NCBI GenBank assembly: GCA_023548195.1
Contig: JAJHZJ010000009.1
Span: forward strand, 4,862,715 to 4,926,714
Source of the DNA: Bettongia penicillata ogilbyi
Lineage: Eukaryota; Chordata; Mammalia; Diprotodontia; Potoroidae
DNA: 64,000 bases
Direction: 5' to 3'
The notes beneath the pieces were generated by a model. The model ran no database searches, was not told the DNA's origin, and saw nothing but the letters and a program-made list of their open reading frames with translations. Positions 31,519 to 41,564 of the stretch are shown here, piece after piece. The first letter of the stretch is position 1, and the number at the start of each line of letters is the position of its first letter. The position numbers were made by a program, and so were the translations under genes.

Positions 31519-31540
31519 CCCCATCCCTCCCTCCCCACCC
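31519..31540 (-). other. G-quadruplex-type tract in the 3' region, copy 2
   Basis: The same minus-strand GGGTGGGGAGGGAGGG tract as in copy 1 (21125-21146), intact in both copies. Confidence 0.75.
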
Positions 31541-32065
31541 ATTCCCTTTGGGAAGGCAGGCAATTCAATATAGGCTATATCTGTGTAGTTTTGCAAATGA
31601 CTTCGATAACAGTCGTGTTGTGTAAGACTAATTGTATTTCCCTCCATCCTATCCTGCCTCCCATTGTTTCTATTCTGTCTTTTGATCCCGTCCCTCCTCA
31701 AGAGTGTTGACTTCAAATTGCTCCCTTCTTCCATTGCCCTCCCTTCCATCATCCCTCCCTCCCTGCTTATCTCCTTCTTCCCCATTTTTCTGTAATGTAA
31801 GATAGGTTTTCATACCAAAATGAGTGTGAATTTTACTCCTTCCTTTAGTCGAATGTGATGACGGTAAACTTCATGTTTTTTTCTCAGCTTTCCTCTTTTT
31901 CCCTCCACTAAGAAGTCTCCTGCTTGCCTCTTGAATGACATATAATTTACCCCATTCCATTTCACCCTCTCTCCTCCCACTACATTTCTCTCTCACCATT
32001 TACCTTAATTTCTTTTAAGATATGGTCCCATCCTATTCAATTCACTCTGTGCTCTCTGTTTCTGT

Positions 32066-32133
32066 ATGTGCGTGCATGTATGTATGTGTGTGTGCGTGCA
32101 CGTGTGTACATGTGTGTGTGTATGTGTGTGTGT
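32066..32133 (+). repeat. (TG)n-like microsatellite inside copy 2
   Basis: Shares position and neighbours with 21660-21741 in copy 1, with a different unit count. Confidence 0.9.
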
Positions 32134-32268
32134 GGTTCCACCAACTACCCAGATACTGAAAAGTTTTAAGAGTTACAAATATTGTCTTTCCATGTAGGAA
32201 TGTAAACAGTTCACCTTTGGTAAGTCCCTTATGACTTCCCTTTGCTGTTTACTTTTTCATGCTTCTTC

Positions 32269-33373
32269 TCATTCTTGTGTTTGAAAGTCAAATTTTCTTT
32301 TCAGCTCTGGTCTTTTCATCAAGAATGCTTGAAAGTCCTCTATTTCATTGAAAGACCATATTTTCCCCTGAAGTATTAGACTCAGTTTTGCTGGGTAGGT
32401 GATTCTTGGTTTGAGTCCTACTTCCTTTGACTTCTGGAATATCCTATTCCACGCCCTTCGATCCCTTGATGTAGAAGCTGCTAGATCTTGTGTTATCCTG
32501 ATTGTATTTCCACAATACTGGAATTGTTTCTTTCTAGCTGCTTGCAATATTTTCTCCTTGACCTTGGAATTCTGGAATTTGGCCACAATGTTCCTAGGAG
32601 TTTCTCTTTTTGGATCTCTTTCAGGCAGTGATCGATGGATTCCTTCAATACTTATTTTGCCCTCTGGTTCTAGAATCTCAGGGAAATTTTTCTTGATAAT
32701 TTCATGGAAGATGATGTCTAGGCTCTTTTTTGGATCATGGCTTTCAGGTAGTCCCATAATTTTTAAATTGTCTCTCCTGGATCTATTTTCCAGGTCAGTT
32801 GTTTTTCCCATGAGATATTTCACATTCTCATCCATTTTTTCATTCTTTTTTTTTTGTTTTATGTTTTCTTGGTTTCTCATAAAGTCATTAGCCTCCATCT
32901 GTTCCATTCTAATCTTGAGAGAACTATTTTCTTTAGTGAGCTTTTGAACCTCTTTTTCCATTTGGCTAATTTTGCTTTTGAAAGCATTCTTCTTCTCATT
33001 GGCTTTTTGAACCTCTTTTGCCAATTGAGTGAGCCTATTTTTCAAGGTGTTCTTTTCTTCAGCATTTTTTTGGGTCTCCTTTAGCAAGGTATTGACCCGT
33101 TTTTCATACTTTTCTTGCATCTCTCTCATTTCTCTTCCCAGTTTTTCCTCCACCTGTCTAACTTGATTTTCAATATCCTTTTTGAGCTCTTCCATGGCTT
33201 GAAGCCACCAGACATCCACCTTGCATGTCTGGGGTACCGAGGCCCTGACCTCCACGTCTTTGTCCGATGGCAGGCATTGTACTTCCTCATCAGAAATGAA
33301 GGGGGGAAGGAACATCTCTTCCCCAATAAAATAGCTCTCTATGGTCTTATTCTGCTTCCTTTTTTCTGGGCAT
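32269..33373 (-). CDS. L1-type ORF1 protein, nearly intact
   Basis: An open frame of 348 codons runs from 33315 to 32269 (stop TGA). Residues about 40-150 form a Glu/Lys/Leu-rich coiled coil for trimer formation. Residues about 174-262 are the RRM-type RNA-binding domain, opening with LENRSRRDNLKIMGLPE (175-191) and ending with TPRNIVAKF (239-247). Residues about 265-335 form the C-terminal domain (WNRIFQKSKEVGLKPRITYP). The ATG at 33315 is internal. The ancestral start, by comparison with copy 1, is ATG 33373, but one extra A-run base a few codons later leads to TAA, so translation from the old start ends after eight codons. A shortened protein from 33315 would keep all three domains. Full ancestral length is about 366 residues. 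ORF1p is a nucleic-acid chaperone in the element's RNP. It is followed by no ORF2. Expression is not shown. Confidence 0.88.
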
Positions 33374-34112
33374 TTTCCCAGCCAGTTACTTGACTTCTGA
33401 GATTCCTCTCCACCCCTGCCTAGATGTGCCCAGCTAGTGCTTGGGGTCTGAGATTCAAATGCTGCTTCTCAGTCTCAGGGCTATCTGTGGCTGCTATTCA
33501 ATGTGAGCTTAAGTTCTGGTGCTGGGATGGGGGCAGGGCTGCCTCCCAGGCTCAGTTCCCTCAGGGGCTTTATGCAGAGACCTTCAGTAATGGAGTGGGT
33601 GGGGGCAGGGCTGCCTCCCAGGCTCAGCTCCCTCAGGGGGTTTATGCAGAGACCTGAACTTCTGCCTGCTGCTCAGGGAGTCCCTTGCCGCCACTGCTAC
33701 CTCTGCCTCTTGCCCCTGTCTCTGCCTCCCTGCTTCCTCCCGAGGGGGCCGAGCCACGGAGACACCCCGCTCCCCTCTTGGCCAGCCCAGACACCTCTCT
33801 CACTGACCTGTGGCGCCTGTGGGCGGAGGGACCTTCCCGGCCATCAGAAGTTCCGTCCCTGAAGCCTGCTTGGATCTGCTCCTCTGGGGCCATGGTCAGG
33901 GCAGCGCAGGGGTGGGCTCCACTTTCCAGGGCATGACAGATCCTGGGGATGGTTCTCCAGGGCTCTCTGGAATGGAAATCTCTTCCACTGTGTTTCTGCG
34001 CACCTTGCAGTGATCCAGAATTCATGGGGAGTTCTTCTTACAGGAAATTTATAGGCTGTGGATTCGGAGCTCGCATACGTGAGTCTTTCTACTCTGCCAT
34101 CTTGGCTGCTCC
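33374..34112 (-). promoter_or_regulatory. 5' leader of copy 2 (putative internal promoter)
   Basis: GC-rich, with two copies of the 72-bp unit (GCCTCCCAGGCTCAG at 33541 and 33613). A CCAAGATGGC motif lies at 34096-34105 (minus strand), close to the element start. A promoter role is inferred from L1. Confidence 0.65.
34096..34105 (-). promoter_or_regulatory. YY1-type motif at the start of copy 2
   Basis: CCAAGATGGC on the minus strand, 7-8 bp from the mapped 5' end. Confidence 0.6.
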
Positions 34113-34129
34113 TGAGGTCTTAGATTCTT
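34113..34129. repeat. Target-site duplication, right, 17 bp
   Basis: Exact match to 31218-31234. Confidence 0.95.
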
Positions 34130-34344
34130 CATATGTAAAATGAAGAGGTTGGACATCCAGCACTTACCTCTCCCTTGAGTTCTAGATCTATGTCTCTACA
34201 TGCATGTTCTATCATTGCTTCAAACACATTTTCAAAACTGAGTACTATTTTTTTCTCTAAACTTACTATTATTTTTGTCTTCACTCTTTCTATTAGGGAT
34301 AACTTCATCATCCAGTAAGACCTTTCTAACCTAATCACTAGCTT

Positions 34345-35055
34345 TTGTCTTTTTTTTTAGTATTGTATAATGTCAATATTTTATCTTTAAAAAATTTTAA
34401 GTTTATTTATTTTTAGTGTTCAATATTCACTTCATAATTTTTTTATTTTTCTCCTTGTCCATCCCCTCCCCCCTCCCCAAGATGGTGTGCAGTCTGATAT
34501 AGGCTCTACATACACATTCCTATTAACATATTTTCACATGTCATGTGTAGAAGAATTAGAATGAATGAGAGGAACCATGAGAAAGAAAAACAAACAAAGA
34601 AAATAGTCTGCTTCACTTTGCTTTCAGAGTCCATCGTTCCTTCTCTGGATGTGGATGGCATTTCCCATCATGCATCATTTGAAATTGTTTTAGGTCATTA
34701 CATTGCTGAGAAGGGTTAAGTCTAGCAAAGTAAGTCATTGAATACTTTGGTTGTTACCGTGTACAGTGTCTCCTGGTTCTGATCACTTCGCTCAGTATCA
34801 CTTCATATATAGAAACTTTTCTAGGTTTTTCCAAAGAATGCCTAGCCATCATTTCTTATAGCACATAGTATTCCATTACATTCATATACTGCAATTTGTT
34901 CAGCCATTCCCTAATTGATGGGCACCCCCCCAATTTCCAGTTCTTGGCCACCACAAAAAGAGCTGCTATAAATATTTTTGTACATGTGGTTCCTTTTCTC
35001 ATTTTTATGATCTCTTTGGGATACAGGTCTAGAAGTATTGCTAGATCAACCCTTT
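34345..35055 (-). repeat. L1 3' end, about 0.7 kb
   Basis: Antisense marsupial-type L1 3' end: TTAGTGTTCAATATTCACTTC, GATATAGGCTCTACATACAC, GGATGTGGATGGCATTTCCC, TTCAGCCATTCCCTAATTG, AGAGCTGCTATAAATATTTTTG, CTCTTTGGGATACAGGTCT. It is 5'-truncated at the right edge. Confidence 0.85.
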
Positions 35056-35059
35056 GCCT

Positions 35060-35340
35060 TTAAGTAGAAGTGGAGCCATGAGTTGATTTCTTTTTAAAGA
35101 GCTCAGCAGAGACATCTCATTTCTTACTTGGCTGCACTATTGTGGGACTTCTCTGACTGACTTCATCACTATACCCCCACACTGGGTACATTTGCCTTTC
35201 TAGCATCCTTTTGTGTTTTGTCTTCTTTCGTTAGATTATAAATTCCTTGAGGACAAGGACTGTCCTTCTTTTTTCATATTTATCTTGCTAGCACTTAATA
35301 AAGCACTCAGCAGATAGGCACTTCAAGTTTATTGACAATT
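35060..35340 (+). repeat. L2 LINE 3' end
   Basis: AGATTATAAATTCCTTGAGG, ACAAGGACTGTCC, TAGCACTTAATAAAGCACTC. The left part (35060-35220) is pyrimidine-rich and less clear. Confidence 0.7.
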
Positions 35341-35344
35341 GACC

Positions 35345-35595
35345 CTTTCATTGTTGTTTTCAAGTGTTTTCTGTGGTGTATAACTCTTTATGACCCCCTT
35401 TTGTGGTTTCTTGGCAAAGATACTGGAGTGGTTTGCCATTTCCTTCTCCAGCTCATTTTACGGAGGAGAAAATTGAGGTGAACAGGGTTAAATGGCTTGC
35501 CCAGGCTCACACAGTTAGTGAGTATCTTAGGTTGGATTAGAACTTGGGTCTTCTTGCCTCCAGGCATTTTATTCACTGTGCCACCTAGCTGCCCT
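35345..35595 (-). repeat. Marsupial tRNA-SINE with RTE-type tail, full length
   Basis: On minus it starts GGGCAGCTAGGTGGCACAG and ends with the TATACACCACAGAAAACAC-type tail. TATTGAC at 35330-35336 and 35595-35601 may be its target-site duplication in the surrounding L2. Confidence 0.9.
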
Positions 35596-35659
35596 ATTGA
35601 CTATTTGCCTTGTATCTTCTATTTGAAGCTTTGGTTTTGCCTTTAGTGCTTCTATCTTC

Positions 35660-35845
35660 TCTCAGTGGTAAGAGTATTGGCTCTGGAAGCCCTCCTCTGG
35701 AGTTTATTAGTTATGTGACATTGAGTAAGTCATTTAAACCCCTGGATCCTGTTTCCTCATCTGTAAAATGGGGGCGTGGGAAGGGTTTGACTAGACGGCT
35801 TCTGAGAGTTCCTTCAGCTCTAGTTCCTTGATCTTATGATCTTAG
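35660..35845 (+). repeat. MIR3/THER-like SINE
   Basis: TGGTAAGAGTATTGGCTCTGG head, GTTTCCTCATCTGTAAAATGG core, GGTTTGACTAGACGGCTTC and GAGTTCCTTCAGCTCTAG tail. Confidence 0.85.
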
Positions 35846-35854
35846 TAGTTCTGT

Positions 35855-35985
35855 CTGTTATTTTCCCCAGTTATCCTGTAAACTTTCTAAGGGCAAAGAC
35901 TGTATCTTAACTAAACTTTCTAACTTCTGGCACTTAGCACAGTGCATATGGTAGGTGCATAAGGAATGGTAACAAACTTGAATAA
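35855..35985 (+). repeat. L2 3' tail
   Basis: CTGTAAACTTTCTAAGGGC, AAAGACTGTATC, GGCACTTAGCACAGTGCATA, GGTAGGTGCATAAGG. Confidence 0.75.
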
Positions 35986-36368
35986 ACGCTCTATCATCCT
36001 ATCTCATTCTGTTCTAGCATTCTATGATTCTTCTGTCCCTAATACTTTTCTGCTTTGATTTGTCAATTAACATACCCTTCTATATGCATATTCTCTAAAG
36101 ACTAAATCAGATTTGGTGTTCATAAGGTGCTTGCAAGTACAACAGTCTTTAAACCTTGTATTTCACAGATAATCCTTTTTTAAACATCCTTCCCTTACAA
36201 AGAGGAGATACACCACTGGAGTGTGAAAACTGGCACTCAAGTTTCACCTATCTGTTCTTCATCAGAAGCTTTTACTTTTGCATATGAGTGTCTAATTTGT
36301 TCAGTTTGTAGGAAGTTGGTGCTAGAGAGAATTGAGTACTAGGGGTTAGAGCCCTATATGCGGGTAGA

Positions 36369-36412
36369 AGATAGATAGATAGACAGACAGACAGATAGAA
36401 AGATCAGATAGA
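36369..36412 (+). repeat. (GATA)n/(GACA)n microsatellite
   Basis: AGATAGATAGATAGACAGAC-type tetranucleotide array. Confidence 0.9.
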
Positions 36413-36555
36413 TTTTTGTGTATGTGTGTATCTCCCTATTAATTCTGCTGGTTAGAGGCCCAAATGCTCGGTTAGATTTCCTTCTGGACCACTTAGCCTT
36501 ATTCTGTTCCCTGATCCCAAAGTAAAGCCAAAACTCGATCAAACGTTTTCAAGTA

Positions 36556-36598
36556 CACACACATGCAAACACACACACACACATACACACACACACAC
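36556..36598 (+). repeat. (CA)n microsatellite
   Basis: Interrupted CA repeat (ACACACACACACATACACAC). Confidence 0.9.
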
Positions 36599-37639
36599 TA
36601 GGTGGTCTTGGCATGAGCATTTGAATGACTCAACATAAACTCATTCCTGCTACTAAGTGAAAACTTCTTTTCAACTATAAGTATCAATAATCTTACTTTG
36701 TAGATGAAATAAAGTAGGACACACAAACTATATTTGCTCATGTAAACTCCATCTTCCTTTGAAGGAGATATTTTCAAGGGGAGATGTATACTATAGTGTG
36801 AAAGGAGGAACAGAATATGCAAAAAAAAATCATCTGCCAACTGCTTGAACTAAGGTGAACTCTAGGGAATCAGCAGCTGCAGTGAGAAGTGATATTTTCC
36901 TCTCCAGGCTTAGTTAAAGCAGTGATATGAACAAATCCTGGAAGTTCACACTTCTTCAGATGCTGTACTCATGCCAGAAAAGCAGCTTGTGTTGTTAACA
37001 AGGGGAGGGAACTTCCAGTGGTGAAATAATACAGCAGAAAATAACATTTTCCCCTTCAGAATCCTGTTTGTGGAGAGATTTGAGAAATGAAATGCTTGAG
37101 ACAGGTATGCTTACAGTACATATATGGAAAGAGTGCCACTCTCATTTTTTCTAACTAATGACAAAGAGCAGAAGGAAGCATGAATGTTTGTGAAATAATT
37201 TATTTCTGACTTCAGAATATATTTTGTGCTTATATTTGAACGTGAATATGTATAATCTGGAAGCTCACTTCCAACCAGATAATTAAGCCATAATGGTGAA
37301 GACCTAACTTGGGAGGACTCAGCTTTCTGCTCTAGATTGTTTCCTGAAGCTCATTTTGTGATGGAAACAGACCATTCTTCTTTCTACTGATGGAAATTTT
37401 GCCTTCTTTTAAAACCTTTTTTTCCTTCTTCTTCAAGTGTTAGGATGGTGGTTAAGCATTTGCATGTAATGAAATTGCTAAAACTCAAAGTGACTGGAGA
37501 GTTGACTTGTTACCTAAGTTGGAACCAAGTACTCTCTTTCCCTCCTACCTCCTAAATCTGGGCACTCTCTGTCACTAAACTTAGGGAACTCGTTCATTCT
37601 CAAGTCTTCATTAATCACCAATAAAGAGAATGTTTGAAG
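36599..37639. other. Repeat-free block, candidate conserved non-coding DNA
   Basis: About 1 kb without a repeat signature or coding frame. The part 36840-37250 is of high complexity (CAGCAGCTGCAG, AGCAGCTTGTGTTGTTAACAAG). Only interspecies alignment can tell whether it is conserved. Confidence 0.3.
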
Positions 37640-37860
37640 AAGACTCAAAGGTAATCCAGGTCAACCTGTATCCATACAGTTATAGAGTCCATCAAAACTT
37701 GTCATCTTGTCTCTACTTCATGACATCCAATAATGGGAAACTTACTATCTCTTCACTCAACTTTTCCCATATGGTAGCCCATCTCCCAAAATGAGAACCT
37801 TGTATTCCTACAGACTGAATCCAGTCTTTCAGGTTTCTTAATAATACAGTGGCATGAAAA
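37640..37860 (-). repeat. CR1/L3 LINE fragment, diverged
   Basis: AGGTCAACCTGTATCC, AATGGGAAACTTACTATCTC, CAACTTTTCCCATATGG match the antisense CR1/L3 order. Confidence 0.6.
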
Positions 37861-38219
37861 TTAACTAGTGAAAAAGTAAAATCATTAAATTCATTGACAT
37901 ATAATGTATGTTAGATTTTTACATGCAATATCCTTTTGTTATAATTACTTATTTTTACATAATTTGACATTATGTTCTCAAGATTTTATCATATACTTGG
38001 TTATTTATATCAAACCACATGATACAATTAAATATTAAGTGTGCTTTTGAAGAACAGTTCATTTTTCCATTCCAGACATATATCACCACCCTGGTACTGA
38101 GACTAAGCCAAGGGAAGACTTGGGTTTGCTACCTAATCAATACCTCATACCTTGATCTCTATGGTCCAAGTTTATATCTCCAAGGTCCTGAATTATAGTC
38201 CAACTCCTTTCTCTACTTG

Positions 38220-38345
38220 CTTATAATCAGGGGTGCGATAGTTAAAGTTTATCAACCATTCTCTGGAGGGTAAATGCATGTACAACATACTTTTAAGTGG
38301 AATCTGCATTACTAACATTTTCTTTGTCACTCTCTTAAGACAATA
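38220..38345 (+). repeat. Unnamed repeat A, copy 1
   Basis: ATAATCAGGGGTGCGATAG, AAATGCATGTACAACATAC, TTTTAAGTGGAATCTGCATTA, TTCTTTGTCACTCTCTT. The same order is at 58545-58665. I cannot name the family. Confidence 0.55.
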
Positions 38346-38361
38346 TGAGTTGACTCCCAAG

Positions 38362-38612
38362 CACCACTGAAAACAATGGTGGAGTATTGAACTTGAGATA
38401 AAAAAGACCAGGGTTTACTTGCTAACTGTGAAGCTTAATGGTTTTATGACCTTTGGCTAAACTCTTCACTTCCCTGAAACTTTGTGTCCTCATCTGTGAG
38501 ATGTGGTTAGTGGTATCTGTAAGATCACTGAGAGACTCAAACGAGATACTACAAAGTACTTGGAAGAAGTTAAAGAGTTATATAAATATCCGTTATTTTT
38601 GTTACTAGACAT
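38362..38612 (+). repeat. MIR SINE, near full length
   Basis: GTTTATGACCTTTGGC-type head, TTTGTGTCCTCATCTGTGAG core, ATGTGGTTAGTGGTATCTG, and AAGTACTTGGAAGAAGTTA near the 3' end. Confidence 0.7.
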
Positions 38613-38649
38613 GAAACCCCACTTGTCCAAAATAATGAAAAATGCGTCC

Positions 38650-38968
38650 CTATTTCAATATGTAGCATTGCAGCTTCTCCAGTTATTCAGGCTTGAAAAA
38701 TTGAGGTCATCTTTGACTGCTCTCTCTTTTTGACAATCTATATTATGTCAGTCATCAATTCCCATCATTTTCTTTCATTGTTATTGCTGTTACCTAACTT
38801 TTCTCCCTCATAGCTTCATACCTAGGTTATTTAGTAGCTTGTTTACAAATTTCATTTGCTTTAAAATTTTCCTAGGTCAATGTCTTCTACATTAATGTGC
38901 CTTCAATGTGGTATCTGAATCCAATTTATTCCTTTTCTGTATCATCCCATACAGTGTTACATAATTAG
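38650..38968 (+). repeat. L2 LINE, left part of an interrupted copy
   Basis: TTGAGGTCATCTTTGACTGC, AATCTATATTATGTCAGTC, CTCATAGCTTCATACCTAGG and TTAAAATTTTCCTAGGTC follow plus-strand L2. It appears to continue at 39530. Confidence 0.5.
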
Positions 38969-39500
38969 TCCAATCCTATGGATATTTATTTAGGTTTGAG
39001 ACATCTTGCTAGGTCTAGTAATGTAAAGACAGAAATTAACTAATCCTTATCACTTAATGATTTGCAGTAGATGTCTAGATGGGAATAGTGGAGCATTTAC
39101 GCAAAGAAAGGTAAGGTATTTCAGAGGAATAAAACCCGAAAAATTGGAGATCAAGAAAGCTCCACTTAGGAGATGGCCCCTGAGTTGATTCTGCAAAGAT
39201 GATGATGATTCTAAGAGGCAGAGACTTAGAAAACATGCATTCCAGGGATGTGTGGTGATTTGTGCAAATGCATTAGGCAGAAAAGGAACACTGAGTTTAG
39301 GAACTAGCTAGTAGTCCAGTTTGTTAAGAGTAATATGAAATAATGGGGAATAACATAAAATAAGACTGGGCAGGTAGGTTGGAGCCAGAATGAGGAAAAC
39401 TATAAATGCCAAACTCAAGAATATATATTTTATTCAAGGAACCATAGGGATCCAGTGAAAATGTCTGAATAGGAGAATTATGTGCACATATACTTGTGCC
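38969..39500 (-). repeat. L2 LINE inserted in opposite orientation
   Basis: Antisense order: GATATTTATTTAGGTTTGAG, CTTGCTAGGTCTAG, CATGCATTCCAGGGATGTG, AAACTATAAATGCCAAACTC, AGGAACCATAGGGATCCAGTG, GAATAGGAGAATTATGTG. Confidence 0.7.
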
Positions 39501-39529
39501 TTTAGAAAATTCTTTTATCACCTAAAAAT

Positions 39530-39867
39530 CTTTTCATTTATGTCACTTGACCACCCTTTCCTCTTCAATTGCCTATCATCATATTGTCTCTGAATCAAAA
39601 TCTACGTTCCTCAAATTTTCATTCCAGGCAGATTGGGCCCCCTTGATAAGATGTGCTTGTTTCTTCATCCCTATGTTTGGAGTTCCCCCTCCTCTGTTAC
39701 CTTTAGCAAAGTTCCACCAGTCACTGAAAACACAGCTTAAGACCAACAAAACTTTTCCTGACTTTTCTCAGTGTTAGACATTTTAGTTCTCCTATCAATT
39801 CCCATAGCATTCCTTTTCCCACTTTTGACATTTAAAATATACTACATTGTATTATTATTGTTTATAT
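39530..39867 (+). repeat. L2 LINE, middle part
   Basis: CTACGTTCCTCAAATTTTC, AGTTCCCCCTCCTCTGTTAC, CAGCTTAAGACCAACAAAAC, TTTTCCTGACTTTTCTCAG follow plus-strand L2. Confidence 0.7.
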
Positions 39868-40038
39868 CAGTCAATCAGCATTTACTGAGCATGTACTGTG
39901 TGCCAGTCACTGTATTAGGTACTAGGGAAAGAGATAAAAAAAATCTGAAATAATCCCTACTCTCCTAAAATTCACGTTCTATTGAGAAAGACAACTTGTG
40001 CACACATAAGTATCTTCAAAATAAACATGTAAATAATT
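39868..40038 (-). repeat. Second antisense L2 nested in the plus L2
   Basis: CAGTCAATCAGCATTTACTG, GTGTGCCAGTCACTGTATTAG, CTACTCTCCTAAAATTCACG, TTCTATTGAGAAAGACAAC. Its tail is the inverse of the L2 terminus that follows. Confidence 0.75.
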
Positions 40039-40155
40039 ATTTCCCCCAATAAGACTGTAAGCCCTTTGAGGGCAAGGACCAAGTTTCATCTGTTGTTGTA
40101 TCACTAGCAACAGAGCGGTGCCTGATACTTTGATAAATGTTTGATGCTTATCATA
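40039..40155 (+). repeat. L2 LINE, 3' terminus
   Basis: AAGACTGTAAGCCCTTTGAGG, GCAAGGACC, TTGTTGTATCACTAGC, GTGCCTGATACTTTG, ATAAATGTTTGATGC. Confidence 0.8.
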
Positions 40156-40624
40156 ATAATGGTGAGGATGATCATTTTCTGTTTTACTAAAGTTATTATT
40201 TGCAATTTCAGATACTTATACAATGATTTCTAGACACCACAGCCTCTGCTCTGCTTATAGTGGGCAATGCTTGTATGAAGGTAGTCCTGAGCTGCACTGT
40301 ATTCTAAATGGTTTATATTTTGAAAATTCACTTGTGATTTACTATGTATTTTCCCATGGAATCAATCATATAAACAATGGCTATATTCCCAAGGCTAACT
40401 AGAGAAGTGTATTTAAATATATAATGTACCTAAAATATATTGTTAATGCTATGATTTGTCACCCCATATTACCATTAATAACACTACTTCAGTGGGGAAA
40501 TATATAATTAATTCCAAGTCACAATGCCAGAAATATCTCTCGTTGTTCCAGTTCTAAGAATGGGGAGAGGGCAAAGGAAACTATCTTATAGTTCATTTCC
40601 ATATATAAAGAGCAAGTTTGTGGG
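40156..40624. other. No recognised feature
   Basis: AT-rich, without a recognised repeat or gene. Confidence 0.4.
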
Positions 40625-40755
40625 TTTATACACATGTATGTGTATATGTATATACACATAATATATATAAAATGCATGTATATGTATACATACATATACA
40701 CACAGAGAGTGCATGTGCATGTGCACACATATGTGTGTGTGTTTGTGTACACACT
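40625..40755 (+). repeat. TA/CA/TG microsatellite
   Basis: Mixed TATATG/CATATA/TGTGTG tract that gives fake Tyr/Thr/His/Cys frames on the minus strand. Confidence 0.9.
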
Positions 40756-41084
40756 GAGGACCTGTGATCAGAGCTGCTATTCCTAGGACTTAGTTTTCCC
40801 AGAAAAGAAATTCCCAGAATTGATTTAATGGATCCCATATCTGGAATGGATTCCCATAATTGTTCACTGTCTGATCACTAAATGCAACTAGTTCTGCTTG
40901 ATAGTATAAAGAAAACTCTCCCCTTTCTTTCCCTTATCCCTTCCCTTTCTTGTGCCTTCTGTGCTGCTGTTCCCTATAAAGGTATCTTTAATCAAAAAAT
41001 TTGGAGAATTCTCATTTCCCAGTAAACATGTCAGTAGAAGACTACGATGCTGTTCCCAAGCCCTGGCTCATCCCCAACATGCCG
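40756..41084. other. No recognised repeat; 22-codon frame at 41028
   Basis: Contains a 22-codon frame, ATG 41028 to TGA 41096, with protein-like residue use (an acidic start, then several Pro, Trp and Tyr). Its last codons overlap the start of a MIR, so chance is the likelier explanation. Confidence 0.3.
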
Positions 41085-41300
41085 TACTGGAAATGAAGCT
41101 GACTTTGCTTCTGCCACTTGCCCAGCTATGTAACATTGGAGTCAGTTAATGTCAACGATCCTGTTTTCTCATGCATAAAATGAGGATAATGTTTGTGCTT
41201 CCTCCCCTCACTAGGGTGTTTTGGAGGATAAAATGCAGTCTTGCAAGTAAAGCACCCTATACCCCCTAAATGTAAACTTATTGTAATGATCATCACAGAT
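41085..41300 (+). repeat. MIR SINE
   Basis: CTTGCCCAGCTATGTAAC, CTGTTTTCTCATGCATAAAA, TGAGGATAATGTTTGTGC, TTTTGGAGGATAAAATGCAG. Confidence 0.85.
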
Positions 41301-41564
41301 GCCATCAACTACTCAGTCTACTCCTGCATAACCAAAGCTCATCATAGAGGTAGTGTATCACTGGTTCATTCAATCTAAGTTTATCGGAGCTGTAACTGCT
41401 GCTCAGTAATTACTTTATTCAATTTTTATGATCTCCTGGCAAGTTCCTTATACAGGCCTCCCCAAGTTTCCTTCAGCTTCACCCCCGAGCTCAGAAGATG
41501 ACCTTTAGGAGAAAATGAAGACCGTGGACCATGAGTTTTCAGTGTAGTTAGAAGTAAACTAACT

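Larger units (their letters stand above)
31235..34112 (-). mobile_element. HAL1-like retroelement, copy 2 (complete)
   Basis: A 2.88-kb minus-strand element with a perfect 17-bp target-site duplication, so both termini are known. Layout from the 5' end: GGAGCAGCCAAGATGGC start, GC-rich leader (34112-33374), one ORF1 (33373-32269), about 1 kb of purine-rich non-coding sequence with a G-quadruplex tract and a (TG)n tract, and an A-rich end. ORF2 is absent from a copy whose two ends are intact, so the lack of ORF2 belongs to the element and is not 5' truncation. This matches the half-L1 (HAL1) plan: ORF1 supplied in cis, endonuclease and reverse transcriptase presumably supplied by L1 in trans (inferred). 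Confidence 0.92.

Noticed and set aside
32399..32947. A 182-codon plus-strand frame (and similar frames at 22110-22735)
   Set aside because: These are antisense to the L1-type ORF1 of the HAL1-like copies. The minus frame carries all known domain motifs.
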